From: an uncultured Spirochaetia bacterium
GTDB lineage: Bacteria; Spirochaetota; CALGPD01
Assembly: GCA_937960625.1 (NCBI GenBank)
Contig: CALGPD010000284.1
Location: 1 to 24,469, forward strand
Length of the DNA stretch: 24,469 nt
Direction of reading: 5' to 3'
Positions 15,923-24,029 of this stretch are shown here, piece after piece (positions within the stretch are counted from its first letter, which is position 1; the number at the start of each line of letters is the position of its first letter). The notes below the pieces were generated by a model. That model was not told where the DNA came from. It did no database searches and saw only the letters and a program-made list of their open reading frames with translations. The position numbers and the translations under genes were made by a program.

Positions 15923-16008
15923 TATAATTTATTTACCTTTAATTATTTAAATAATTAAGGCTTACGTTGATATATTTTCTTGACAAAAAAAAATGATTAA
16001 ATTAAATT
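15923..16008 (+). promoter_or_regulatory. promoter region of the rpmF-fab operon
   Basis: Two candidates. The better one is TTGACA (15980-15985), a 17-base spacer and TAAATT (16003-16008), with start near 16015 and a leader of about 58 bases. Upstream is an extended -10 (TGG before TATAAT, 15923-15928) without a clear -35. A 20-bp palindrome lies between the two. The 15870-16072 interval holds no gene. Confidence 0.55.
15939..15958. promoter_or_regulatory. perfect 20-bp AT palindrome, operator candidate
   Basis: TTAATTATTTAAATAATTAA is a perfect inverted repeat without a spacer, flanked by CCT on the left and GG on the right. It lies 21 bases upstream of the rpmF -35 and between two divergent transcription units. 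The position suits a dimeric regulator, but AT-only palindromes can arise by chance in such DNA. It does not match the FabT, FabR or FapR operators as I know them. Confidence 0.4.
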
Positions 16009-16072
16009 TGAATATCCCAAAAGAGCGTATTTTTTGGATAAAAAAGCAATAAAATGCAAGGAAGAGGAATAG

Positions 16073-16255
16073 ATGGCTGTACCTAAGAAAAGAAAAGGAA
16101 AGAGTAAAACCAGAGCTAGAAGATCTATAAATACAAAAGTTAAATTACCGAATTTGGTTGAATGTACTAATTGCGGCACGAAAAAAATCCCGCATAGAGT
16201 TTGTCCTCAATGCGGTTATTATAAAAACAAAATAGTAAAATATTATAACGATTAA
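16073..16255 (+). CDS. rpmF: 50S ribosomal protein L32
   Basis: A 60-residue protein at the family's usual length. It has the canonical start MAVPKKRKGKSKTRARR and a four-Cys zinc ribbon complete at Cys31, Cys34, Cys44 and Cys47 (CTNC and CPQC). L32 is part of the large ribosomal subunit near the peptidyl-transferase region. A purine-rich GGAAGAGGAA site precedes the ATG. It is the first gene of the fatty-acid cluster, and rpmF-plsX adjacency is common in bacteria. The upstream yceD/DUF177 gene frequently found with rpmF is absent; the neighbour is instead a divergent DUF218 gene. Confidence 0.97.
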   Translation: MAVPKKRKGKSKTRARRSINTKVKLPNLVECTNCGTKKIPHRVCPQCGYYKNKIVKYYND

Positions 16256-16274
16256 TTAAAAATTGGCAGGATCA

Positions 16275-17270
16275 ATGAAAATCGCGGTTGATGTTATGGG
16301 CGGAGATTTAGGCCCTGAACCGCCAATTAGAGGTTGTGTGAATTTTGTACGTAAAACCGGGCTTGAAGTTGTTATCGTAGGTGATGAAAAAATTATTGAT
16401 AGCGTTTTGAGTAATGAAAAGCAGGTTCTTGATAAAATTGAAATTGCGCATACTACTCAATTTGTAAATATGGATGATAGAATATCAAAGGTTTTACGCA
16501 AAAAAAAATTGGCTTCAATTAGTATTGCAGCCCGCCTGGTTAAATCGGGATATTGTAAAGGTTTGTTTACAATCGGAAATACAGCTGCTGCAATTTCTTG
16601 GTCAAATATAGTATTAAGAAAGTTAAAAGGGGTAAAAAAGGCAGCTTTATGCTCAATATTACCCAAATTAAGCGGTTTTACTATTTTGGTAGATTCCGGC
16701 GCAAGTTTAAGGTGTACCGGAGATAATCTTTATCAATTTGCAGAGATGGGAAATGTTATTGCCGGCTCTTTCTTTAAAAAAAAACATCCGGCGATCGGGT
16801 TAATAAATATTGGCAAAGAAGAGGGCAAGGGCAAGTTTAAAATACAAAGAGCTAATTACTTATTAAAAAAATCAGGGTTGAACTACATCGGTTACATTGA
16901 AGGCAACGACCTTGTGTCAGGAAATGTTGATGTAGCTGTTTGCGACGGTTTTATAGGGAACGTTTTATTAAAATATAGTGAAGGTATATTTAAAAATTTT
17001 GTAAAAATTAATCCTTTTAAGGATTTGAAAAATTTATTAAAAAATATACCCAATACTAACATGAAAAATATTACCCGTTTAAATGGAGCTCCGTTACTCG
17101 GTGTTATGGGTACTGTGATTGTGGGTCACGGCTCAAGTGATGAACAGGAGTTTGAAAACGGATTACATTTAACGAGTTTATTTTTGCAAGCAGAAATAAA
17201 TAATAAACTTGAAAAAGTATTTGCAAAAAAGAAATACTTTGAGAATTTGAAAGGCAGAGAAGATGAGTAA
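16275..17270 (+). CDS. plsX: PlsX, phosphate acyltransferase
   Basis: A 331-residue PlsX, which converts acyl-ACP and phosphate to acyl-phosphate, the donor for PlsY in phospholipid synthesis. It is a peripheral membrane protein. Seen here are the N-terminal KIAVDVMGGDLGPEPPIRG, the FTIGNTAAAISWS and ILVDSGASLRCT blocks, IGLINIGKEEGKG, GYIEGNDLVSGNVDVAVCDGF split across adjacent strands, and GVMGTVIVGHGSSD near the end. ATG 16275 is preceded by AGGA at three bases. An in-frame TTG at 16263 has no ribosome site and would add MAGS. The stop overlaps the fabH start by eight bases, indicating translational coupling. Confidence 0.96.
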   Translation: MKIAVDVMGGDLGPEPPIRGCVNFVRKTGLEVVIVGDEKIIDSVLSNEKQVLDKIEIAHTTQFVNMDDRISKVLRKKKLASISIAARLVKSGYCKGLFTIGNTAAAISWSNIVLRKLKGVKKAALCSILPKLSGFTILVDSGASLRCTGDNLYQFAEMGNVIAGSFFKKKHPAIGLINIGKEEGKGKFKIQRANYLLKKSGLNYIGYIEGNDLVSGNVDVAVCDGFIGNVLLKYSEGIFKNFVKINPFKDLKNLLKNIPNTNMKNITRLNGAPLLGVMGTVIVGHGSSDEQEFENGLHLTSLFLQAEINNKLEKVFAKKKYFENLKGREDE

Positions 17271-18243
17271 AGGCGTGAAAATTGCAGGAGTTGGATATTA
17301 TGTTCCGGAGAAAATTCTTGATAACAAGTATTTTGAGGAAATTGTTGATACCAGTGATGAATGGATAATGACAAGAACCGGAATTAAAGAAAGAAGAATT
17401 GCCGCCCCTGAGCAAGCCACTAGCGATTTGAGTATAATAGCGTGTAAAAACGCTTTAAAAGATGCAAATATAAAACCCGAAGACATAGATTTGGTAATTC
17501 ATCATTCCGTAACCCCGGATATGATCTATCCGGGAACCAGTTGTTTAGTTCAACACGCTTTAGGTATTAAAAACGCGGGTACAATGGATACTATTGCAGG
17601 GTGTACCGGATTTATTTATTCATTATCTACAGGATACGCTTATATAAAAGCAGGTATGGCTAAAAATGTTTTGGTTATAGCCGGAGATACTTTAACCAGA
17701 GTAACTAATTACAAAGATAGAGGCACTTGTGTATTATTCGGAGACGGTGCCGGTGCGTTTGTATTAACTGAAAGCGCTGAAGACCATTTTCACGGCTTTT
17801 ATCTTGACGGTGACGGCGCGTATTCTGATTTTATTTCTCAACCGTGTTCAGGAAGCAGAATGCCTCCAACACCCGAAGTGCTTGAAAAAGACCTTCAATA
17901 TCTTCATATGTCAGGCCAAAACACTTTTAAACTCGCTGTAACTGCAATGACAAACTCTGCTAAAAAAGTTTTAGAGGATTCCGGTATTAAACCTGAAGAT
18001 GTAAGCTGGATTATTCCTCATCAGGCAAACATCAGAATTATGGATTCTGTTGCAAAACGTTTAAAAGTGCCTGTAGAAAGAGTTGTAAAAACTATACATA
18101 AATACGGAAATACTTCCGCGACCACTATTCCAATAGCATTTGGCGAATATAAAGAACTTGGAGAAATTAAACGCGGAGACATTGTTTTATTCGTTGCCTT
18201 TGGTGCAGGAGCAACCTGGGGAGCGACAATATTTAAATATTAA
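17263..18243 (+). CDS. fabH: FabH, beta-ketoacyl-ACP synthase III
   Basis: A 326-residue KAS III, which condenses an acyl-CoA (usually acetyl-CoA) with malonyl-ACP to start each fatty-acid chain. The catalytic triad is complete: Cys114 (IAGCTGF), His253 (IPHQAN) and Asn283 (YGNTSA). The nucleophile motif reads GCTGF where many members have ACSGF, a modest variation. The N-terminal DTSDEWIMTRTGIKERRIA block and the C-terminal VAFGAGATWGA are typical. It starts inside the end of plsX, and fabD follows after 15 bases. Primer preference (straight or branched) cannot be told from this sequence. Confidence 0.97.
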   Translation: MSKGVKIAGVGYYVPEKILDNKYFEEIVDTSDEWIMTRTGIKERRIAAPEQATSDLSIIACKNALKDANIKPEDIDLVIHHSVTPDMIYPGTSCLVQHALGIKNAGTMDTIAGCTGFIYSLSTGYAYIKAGMAKNVLVIAGDTLTRVTNYKDRGTCVLFGDGAGAFVLTESAEDHFHGFYLDGDGAYSDFISQPCSGSRMPPTPEVLEKDLQYLHMSGQNTFKLAVTAMTNSAKKVLEDSGIKPEDVSWIIPHQANIRIMDSVAKRLKVPVERVVKTIHKYGNTSATTIPIAFGEYKELGEIKRGDIVLFVAFGAGATWGATIFKY

Positions 18244-18258
18244 ACTTGGAAGGTAGTT

Positions 18259-19188
18259 ATGAGTAAAATAGCATTTGTTTTTCCCGGCCAGGGTTCTCAA
18301 AACGTTGGGATGGGAAAGGATTTATACGATAATTTTAAAGAAGCAAAAGAACTTTATGAAAAAGCATGCGATATTCTTGACCTTGATTTAATTAAGCTAT
18401 GCTTTGAAGGCCCAATTGAAGAATTAACAAAAACTGAAATCGCCCAGCCTGCTATATTGACAACGAGTATAGCAGCAAATATTTTACTGGAAAAAAACGG
18501 TATTAATATGGATGCTGCGGCGGGCCATTCTTTAGGTGAATATTCCGCATACGTTGCTGCGGGATATCTTTCATTTGAAGACGGCTTAAAAGCTGTACGT
18601 GAACGCGGCCTTGCAATGGCAGGAGCAGACCCTGAAGGCAAGGGGGGAATGGCTGCAATAATCGGCTTGGAAACTGACGTTGTAAAAGAAATTTGTGAAC
18701 AGGCATCTAAAAAAGGTGTTGTTGTGCCTGCTAATTTTAATACTCCAAACCAGATAGTAATATCCGGTGAGAAATCCGGTATTGCGGAAGCAATTAAGCT
18801 TGCTGATGAAAAAGAAGCTACAATGGCAAAGGAACTCGTTGTATCCGGCGCTTTTCATAGCCCATTAATGGAGAGTGCTCTTGATAAATTTAGAGGTGTA
18901 ATTGATGCTCTGGATATTAAACAGGGTAAATGTCCTGTTGTTGCCAATGTTAGTGCTGATGCGGTACAATTATCAGGAATAAAAGATTCACTTATAAAAC
19001 AAATGACATCAAGTGTGTTATGGGTGGATTCAGTGAATAAAATGGTAGAAATGGGTGTAGAAACTTTTATTGAAGTAGGTTCCGGAAAAGTATTACGCGG
19101 TTTGATTAAAAAAGTTAACAGGAAACTTGAAGTATTTAGCGCCGGTGATTCTTCTTCATTAGAAAAAACATTAGAAAAATTAAAATAG
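18259..19188 (+). CDS. fabD: FabD, malonyl-CoA:ACP transacylase
   Basis: A 309-residue transacylase that moves malonyl groups from CoA to ACP. Motifs: FVFPGQGSQ (6-14), GHSLGEYSA (89-97) with nucleophile Ser91, Arg117 in the RERG segment for the malonyl carboxylate, and catalytic His201 (SGAFHSPLM). FIEVGSGKVL lies near the C-terminus. The length is normal. A GGAAGG-type site precedes ATG 18259. It sits between fabH and fabG with short gaps and serves the same pathway. Confidence 0.97.
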   Translation: MSKIAFVFPGQGSQNVGMGKDLYDNFKEAKELYEKACDILDLDLIKLCFEGPIEELTKTEIAQPAILTTSIAANILLEKNGINMDAAAGHSLGEYSAYVAAGYLSFEDGLKAVRERGLAMAGADPEGKGGMAAIIGLETDVVKEICEQASKKGVVVPANFNTPNQIVISGEKSGIAEAIKLADEKEATMAKELVVSGAFHSPLMESALDKFRGVIDALDIKQGKCPVVANVSADAVQLSGIKDSLIKQMTSSVLWVDSVNKMVEMGVETFIEVGSGKVLRGLIKKVNRKLEVFSAGDSSSLEKTLEKLK

Positions 19189-19216
19189 AAATATTTGTTA
19201 ATTTAAGGAGAATAAA

Positions 19217-19960
19217 ATGTTTACATTAGAAGGAAAATCTGCAATAATAACAGGAAGCGGTAGAGGCATTGGAGCCAGTATCGCTAAGAAATTTGCCGAA
19301 TTTGGTATTTCAGTTGTTGTGAGTGATGTTGTAGAAGAAAATATAAATAACGTAGTTGAAGAAATAAAAAAATCCGGCGGCAAAGCCGTTGGAATTAAAG
19401 CCGATGTAACGAAAGCTGCGGATGTTGATGCGTTGGTTTCAAAGTGTACTTCGGAGTTTGGCAGCCTTGATATTTTGATAAATAACGCGGGTATTACAAA
19501 AGATACTCTATGTATGAAAATGAGCGAAGATCAATGGGATGCAGTTATAAATGTTAATTTAAAAGGTGTTTTTCTTTGCGGAAAAGCAGCTTATAAAGTT
19601 ATGATGAAGCAAAAAAGCGGTTCGATAGTAAATATGGCAAGTATTGTGGGTATAATAGGCAATATCGGGCAAACAAATTACGCTGCAACCAAAGGCGGTG
19701 TAATTGCCATGACCAAAACCTGGGCAAAAGAATTTGCACGGAGAAACGTTAGAGTAAATGCTATTGCACCGGGATTTATAAATTCTGAAATGTCTGAAGT
19801 TATTCCTGATGATATAAAAGAAAAATTTAAAAGTAATATTCCATTAGCGAGGTATGGCGAGCCTGAGGATATAGCAAATACTGCGGCTTTTCTTTGTAGT
19901 GAAGCAGCAGGTTATATTACCGGTCAGGTTCTCGTTGTTGACGGCGGAATGGTAATGTAA
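19217..19960 (+). CDS. fabG: FabG, 3-oxoacyl-ACP reductase
   Basis: A 247-residue classical short-chain dehydrogenase that reduces 3-oxoacyl-ACP with NADPH. The Rossmann motif is TGSGRGIG (12-19), the structural motif is NNAG (89-92), and the catalytic tetrad is Asn114, Ser142, Tyr155 and Lys159 (YAATKGG). The C-terminal YITGQVLVVDGGMVM closes the fold as in FabG. AAGGAG precedes ATG 19217. The fabF start follows 20 bases after the stop; acpP, often between these two genes, is absent. Confidence 0.97.
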   Translation: MFTLEGKSAIITGSGRGIGASIAKKFAEFGISVVVSDVVEENINNVVEEIKKSGGKAVGIKADVTKAADVDALVSKCTSEFGSLDILINNAGITKDTLCMKMSEDQWDAVINVNLKGVFLCGKAAYKVMMKQKSGSIVNMASIVGIIGNIGQTNYAATKGGVIAMTKTWAKEFARRNVRVNAIAPGFINSEMSEVIPDDIKEKFKSNIPLARYGEPEDIANTAAFLCSEAAGYITGQVLVVDGGMVM

Positions 19961-19980
19961 AACATTTTTGGGAGAAGAAA

Positions 19981-21228
19981 ATGTCTGATAGGAAAGTAGT
20001 AATAACGGGATTAGGTGTTATTTCATGTCTCGGATTAACTGTTGATGAGCTATGGAAGAACTTACTTGAAGGAAAATCCGGGATAAAAAAGATTGAACAA
20101 TTCGATACCACCGGACTGGCTTCTGCTATAGGTGGAGAAATTACCAATTTTGATCCTGCTGATTATATTGATAAAAAATTAATAAAAAGGGTGGATAAAT
20201 TTATTCATTATGCTTTACCAGCTGCTGACCAGGCAATTGAAGATGCTGGTTTGAACAGCTACGCGGGATTGGATAAAAATAAAGTCGGTGTTATTTTTGG
20301 CAGCGGGATTGGCGGAGTTGAATCTTTCTACAAAACATCTGTAGAAATTGATAAAAATCCGAATAAAAAAGTTTCTCCTTTCTTTATACCGAGTTTGATA
20401 ACTAATATGGCGCCTGGACAGATTTCAATAAAATACGGTTTCCGCGGCGCTAACTTTTCAATTTCCACCGCTTGTGCAACCGCAACGCATAGTATAATAG
20501 CAGCAGCGCACGCAATTGAACGTGGGGATTGTGATATAGTTGTAACCGGAGGAACAGAAGCTCCTATATCAAGAATTGGTTTTGCGGGTTTTTGCTCCGC
20601 GAGGGCATTGTCAACGAGAAATGATGAGCCTGAAAAAGCATCACGTCCTTTCGATGCTGATAGAGACGGATTTGTTATGAGCGAAGGCGCAGGCGCTCTC
20701 GTTCTTGAAAGCGAAGAATCTGCGATTAGACGCGGCGCAAAGATTTATGCTGAATTCGTTAGCGGAGGATTAAGCTGTGATGCTTATCATATGACAGCTC
20801 CTCTTGAAAACGGTGAAGGCGCGGCTCTTGCAATAAGCGGTGCAATTAGAGCGGGTAAAATCGACCCGAGCGCGGTAGATTACATAAATACACATGGAAC
20901 ATCTACTCCGTTAGGAGACATTGCTGAAACAACCGCGGTTAAAAGCGTATTTGGTGAGCATGCTAAAAAGCTTAAACTAAACTCAACTAAGAGTATGGTT
21001 GGGCATATGCTCGGTGCTGCCGGTGCTGTTGAGTTAATCACAACGGCTAAATCCATTGCAGAGCAAAAAATACACGGAACAGTTAATATAGAAAATCCTG
21101 ACCCTATGTGTGACCTTGATTACAACCGGACAGGAACTATTGATTACAGTATAAACTATGCAGTTTCTAATTCGTTTGCTTTTGGCGGACAAAATGCAAG
21201 CATTTTAGTTGCAAAGTATGATAGATAA
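19981..21228 (+). CDS. fabF: FabF, beta-ketoacyl-ACP synthase II
   Basis: A 415-residue elongating condensing enzyme. The Cys-His-His triad is visible: Cys165 (STACATATHSI), His305 (NTHGTSTPLGD) and His342 (VGHMLGAAG). The N-terminal VVITGLGVISCLG and C-terminal SNSFAFGGQNAS are typical. The length and triad favour KAS II (FabF), and no second fabB-like gene is in the window. GGGAGAAG precedes ATG 19981. It is followed by a 126-base structured interval before rnc. Confidence 0.96.
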   Translation: MSDRKVVITGLGVISCLGLTVDELWKNLLEGKSGIKKIEQFDTTGLASAIGGEITNFDPADYIDKKLIKRVDKFIHYALPAADQAIEDAGLNSYAGLDKNKVGVIFGSGIGGVESFYKTSVEIDKNPNKKVSPFFIPSLITNMAPGQISIKYGFRGANFSISTACATATHSIIAAAHAIERGDCDIVVTGGTEAPISRIGFAGFCSARALSTRNDEPEKASRPFDADRDGFVMSEGAGALVLESEESAIRRGAKIYAEFVSGGLSCDAYHMTAPLENGEGAALAISGAIRAGKIDPSAVDYINTHGTSTPLGDIAETTAVKSVFGEHAKKLKLNSTKSMVGHMLGAAGAVELITTAKSIAEQKIHGTVNIENPDPMCDLDYNRTGTIDYSINYAVSNSFAFGGQNASILVAKYDR

Positions 21229-21242
21229 GTGTTATAATTATT

Positions 21243-21347
21243 ATACCCGATAGGCGTAAAGCGTACATCGGGTATTATGCTGGAGCAATTGATTTAATTG
21301 TTTCCGCATAATACCCTCTGATGTAATAAATTATAATTTAAGAGGGT
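21243..21347 (+). promoter_or_regulatory. three-hairpin leader upstream of rnc
   Basis: Hairpin I: ATACCCGAT (21243-21251) with ATCGGGTAT (21267-21275). Hairpin II: GGGTATTATGC (21270-21280) with GCATAATACCC (21306-21316), extended inside by GGAG/TTCC (one G-U, one-base bulges) and CAATT/AATTG to about 20 pairs with a GATTT loop. Hairpin III: ACCCTCT (21313-21319) with AGAGGGT (21341-21347), which contains the rnc Shine-Dalgarno; its loop holds a 14-base palindrome (21327-21340). The right arm of I overlaps the left arm of II, and the right arm of II overlaps the left arm of III. So II excludes I and III, while I and III can coexist. No U-run follows any of them. Confidence 0.7.
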
Positions 21348-21354
21348 TTCTTAC

Positions 21355-22068
21355 GTGGACTTTCATAGAAATAAACTCCTTGTTGAATTTTTAAGCAATA
21401 GCAATTTAACAGTAAATAGTTTACAGAATATTGATCAGGCTTTTTACCATTCTTCCTACATTAACGAAAACGATAATGCTGTTGATGACAACGAAAAACT
21501 TGAGTTTTTAGGTGACGCGGTTCTTGCGTTAATCACTGTTGATTATCTATATAAAAAATTTCCTGATAAAAGCGAAGGAGAATTATCCCGTTTAAAAAGC
21601 ATGCTCGTTAGCGCTAATGCCCTTGCGGGTTTTGCAAAAACAATCAACCTTTCCCGTTATTTATTGCTGGGCAAAGGCGAAGAGCAATCCGGCGGCAAAA
21701 AACGTTCCTCTTTGCTAGCTGATACTTTCGAAGCGGTATTAGGCGCGTTATACCTTGATTCCGGAATTGATCAGGTCAGGGGCTTTGTATTACCCTTGCT
21801 TCAGGATTATCTATGTAAAATAGAAAAACGCGAACATGTTAGGGATTATAAAACGTGTTTTCAGTTATACGTTCAACAAAGATTTAAAACAGTTCCTATT
21901 TATAAAACAGTACGTGAAAGCGGGCCTGACCACGCAAAACTTTTTTTCGTTGAAGTTGTAATAAACAACGAGGTTTGCGGGCTTGGCAAAGGCAAGAGTA
22001 AAAAAAACGCCCAGCAAAACGCTGCTAAAGAAGCCATAGAAAAATTCGGCTTTGAGGAAAACGAGTAA
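21355..22068 (+). CDS. rnc: ribonuclease III
   Basis: A 237-residue RNase III that cleaves double-stranded RNA in rRNA and mRNA processing. The signature NEKLEFLGDAVL (46-57) carries Glu50 and Asp54; Asp123 and Glu126 (LADTFEAVLGALYLDSG) complete the Mg-binding site. A double-stranded-RNA-binding domain spans about 163-232 (DYKTCFQLYVQQ, GKGKSKKNAQQNAAKEAI). The start is GTG at 21355 with AGAGGG (21341-21346) eight bases upstream, and that site is the right arm of hairpin III in the leader. It ends the fatty-acid cluster; rpmF/fab/rnc linkage is common in bacteria. Autoregulation through the leader is a reasonable hypothesis. Confidence 0.96.
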   Translation: MDFHRNKLLVEFLSNSNLTVNSLQNIDQAFYHSSYINENDNAVDDNEKLEFLGDAVLALITVDYLYKKFPDKSEGELSRLKSMLVSANALAGFAKTINLSRYLLLGKGEEQSGGKKRSSLLADTFEAVLGALYLDSGIDQVRGFVLPLLQDYLCKIEKREHVRDYKTCFQLYVQQRFKTVPIYKTVRESGPDHAKLFFVEVVINNEVCGLGKGKSKKNAQQNAAKEAIEKFGFEENE

Positions 22069-22195
22069 AGATTTAAACCACGAAATACATTAAATGCTCA
22101 TAGGGCTAAAAAGAATTAAATAATAATTCTTTCAAATTCTACTATTAACTTGAATAGCGATTTAAAAAAGTTACCGTAATTTTCCAAACTTTTAT

Positions 22196-22230
22196 GTCAC
22201 TGCAAGGAACGCAAGTGACGAAGCAGTCTT
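22196..22230. repeat. remnant of a dispersed HCEERSDEA-type palindromic repeat
   Basis: GTCACTGCAAGGAACGCAAG followed by TGACGAAGCAGTCTT closely resembles the short repeat GTCATTGCGAGGAGCGAAGC followed by GACGAAGCAATCT found dispersed in many unrelated bacterial genomes. GTCACT (22196-22201) pairs with AGTGAC (22214-22219). Upstream, AACCACGAAATACATTAAAT (from about 22076) recalls another common intergenic repeat. The 249-base gap 22069-22317 holds no gene. Confidence 0.55.
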
Positions 22231-22317
22231 TTAGATTTATTAAAAATCATATATTTCGAAAAAAATAATTTTATAGTTTAAATCGAAATTCACGTTATTA
22301 GATAAAATTAAATCCAA

Positions 22318-23334
22318 TCAACTGATATTAAACAAAACGGATAAACTAATTCCAAAATTTAGAAATGTATGTCCTTGGCTGCTTTCTCTTAAAAACAGCA
22401 TTACCTTTAATGAAAATAAACATTGCAAAGATTTAGGAATAATAGTAATCCCGCTGAAAACAATACCGTTAAAGTTAACAAAGCCATTGAAAGCGGTTTC
22501 AAGGCCTATGCCGAACCCCTGAGTAAAAAACATTCTTGAACTTGTGCCGAATTTTAGTAACAATACTGCTCCGGTGCTGAACATGCTGAGAGTTTCCTTT
22601 TCTTCTTCGAGATAGGTTTCTTTATAATATGAATAATTTCCGAACAAACTTATACCTAGATTGAATTTTTCAATATTTTCGCCAAAATAGTTTATAAATT
22701 CAACCCCTGCTGAAAATAGAGATGAACCCCCTTTGCCGTTCCCGCTAAAACCTCCTAAATAATTTAGATTCGCGCCTAAAAAAACCGGACTTTTACCATG
22801 AGCGAGTTTTTTAAGATGTTTAATTCGTTCTTTTTCTCTCTTTTTTTCTTTTTCTTTGAGTATATTTTCATCACGTATTATTTCACTCAATATTCTAGCA
22901 ATTTTATCACGGTTTTCCTGTGATTTGGCAAGCCAGATATTAAATGAGGCTGCTGTTTTTTCATATAAAACGGGTAAAAGATTTGCGTATTTATTATTTT
23001 TTTCAAAAAATATTTGCTTGTAAATTTTAATTATGTTATCAAAATTTGTTCTACACCTCTCATGCGCAGAATAGAAAATCCTTTTTATAATTGTCATTTC
23101 TACCATAGACTGTTTTAAATCTTTATAATAAAATTCAAAGTTTTTTAATAAAAAAACTCTTGTTGAAAATGCTTTGGTTTTATATTGCATCTTATCCTTT
23201 TTAGTAATTTTAACGAGTAATTCCTGTTTTCCTTTGTCTTTCGTGATTTCCGGCCGTTCTTCTCCCTGCCCGGCAAACAACGTGTTGGATAACAGCAGTG
23301 ATATAATTAATAAGATTAGTTTTACGTTTTTCAT
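22318..23334 (-). CDS. secreted, probably outer-membrane protein, third of a paralogue array
   Basis: A 338-residue protein starting at ATG 23334 (AAGGA eight to nine bases upstream; an in-frame extension to 23391 runs back into the preceding gene and lacks a signal). It has a signal peptide MKNVKLILLIISLLLSNTLFA with AxA-like cleavage. A helical region follows that contains WLAKSQENRDKIARILSE, then a charged coiled coil (about 155-177), and then alternating amphipathic strands consistent with a small beta-barrel (GANLNYLGGF, AGVEFINYFG, LGISLFGNYSYY, FGISLSVLF). Outer-membrane location is inferred. It starts 15 bases after the previous paralogue stops, with a nearly identical start and signal sequence, so they form one operon. 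Family unknown. Confidence 0.75.
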   Translation of the reverse strand: MKNVKLILLIISLLLSNTLFAGQGEERPEITKDKGKQELLVKITKKDKMQYKTKAFSTRVFLLKNFEFYYKDLKQSMVEMTIIKRIFYSAHERCRTNFDNIIKIYKQIFFEKNNKYANLLPVLYEKTAASFNIWLAKSQENRDKIARILSEIIRDENILKEKEKKREKERIKHLKKLAHGKSPVFLGANLNYLGGFSGNGKGGSSLFSAGVEFINYFGENIEKFNLGISLFGNYSYYKETYLEEEKETLSMFSTGAVLLLKFGTSSRMFFTQGFGIGLETAFNGFVNFNGIVFSGITIIPKSLQCLFSLKVMLFLRESSQGHTFLNFGISLSVLFNIS

Positions 23335-23348
23335 TATGATTTTCCTTT

Positions 23349-24029
23349 TTACATAAGATTTACCGGTATTGAGAACTTCAAACCCGTGCATCCTGATATT
23401 ACTTTTGCATTTTCATCTAAAATTAATCTTGTGAAATTTCCAAAACTGAATGCAAAATTATAATTTTTCCGCGCAATGGAAATAAACAGTACGTCAAAAT
23501 CAATTGAATATTTGTCACCGTATTCGCCTTTTATTTTTTGATTAATATTAAACCCAACTTGAAATATTAAGCCCAGATTTCTCGTTCTATTAAAAAGAAA
23601 GAGAAAACTTAAATACCCCTTAAACATAACAGCGCTGAAATACCCGTCATAATCCTCAGGATATTTTGTTATGGTTTTAGCGGATAGATAATTAATTGCA
23701 ATGCCTAAGCCAAAATTAAATTTTTTAAACGGATTAAAAAAATAATAAGTAAAACTTGAGCCAATTGAAAATTGCGTTCTAACATCGCCGATTGTGCCTT
23801 GGGGTTTATTGCCGCCAAACCCAAAGCAAAAATTAAATCCTAAAAAAGCGAATTTTCTATTTTTTAATTTTTCATAAGTTTGTTTTTCTAAATCTTTAAG
23901 CCTTTGTTCTTCTTTTTGTTTTTTCTCAATCTCTTTACGTTTTGCCTCACTTAATACCCTTGCGATTTTATCCCGGTTTTCTTGCGATTTAGCTAGCCAT
24001 TCATTAAAAAGTTTTGATGCTTTAATCAA
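23349..24029 (-). pseudogene. C-terminal fragment of the frameshifted second paralogue
   Basis: A 226-codon frame that opens at a TTG inside the end of the upstream frame. It has no signal peptide and no convincing ribosome site. It contains FNEWLAKSQENRDKIARVLSE, the same core as the neighbouring paralogue, then a Lys/Glu-rich coiled coil and barrel-like strands (FLGFNFCFGFGG, IGSSFTYYFF, FGLGIAINYL) to the end. Reading one frame over, the upstream sequence continues as WNDVRKNLIKASKLFNEWLAKSQ, in register with the intact paralogue. Hence this is the second half of a gene split at 24050-24057. It could still be expressed through slippage. Confidence 0.7.

Noticed and set aside
15997..16179. 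Antisense frame across the rpmF start resembling a membrane protein
   Set aside because: The hydrophobic residues come from the complement of Lys/Arg codons of L32, a common artefact.
17104..17486. Antisense reading frames across the plsX-fabH junction
   Set aside because: They are complementary to well-supported conserved genes and have no ribosome sites or family motifs.
21243..21316. Hairpins after fabF as intrinsic terminators
   Set aside because: Neither hairpin I nor II is followed by a run of T, and their arms overlap each other and the rnc ribosome site, which fits a leader switch better.
22253..22289. ATTTCGA / TCGAAAT inverted repeat as terminator of the minus-strand array
   Set aside because: The stem is only 7 bp with a 23-base AT-rich loop and no distinct U-run; it is too weak to call.
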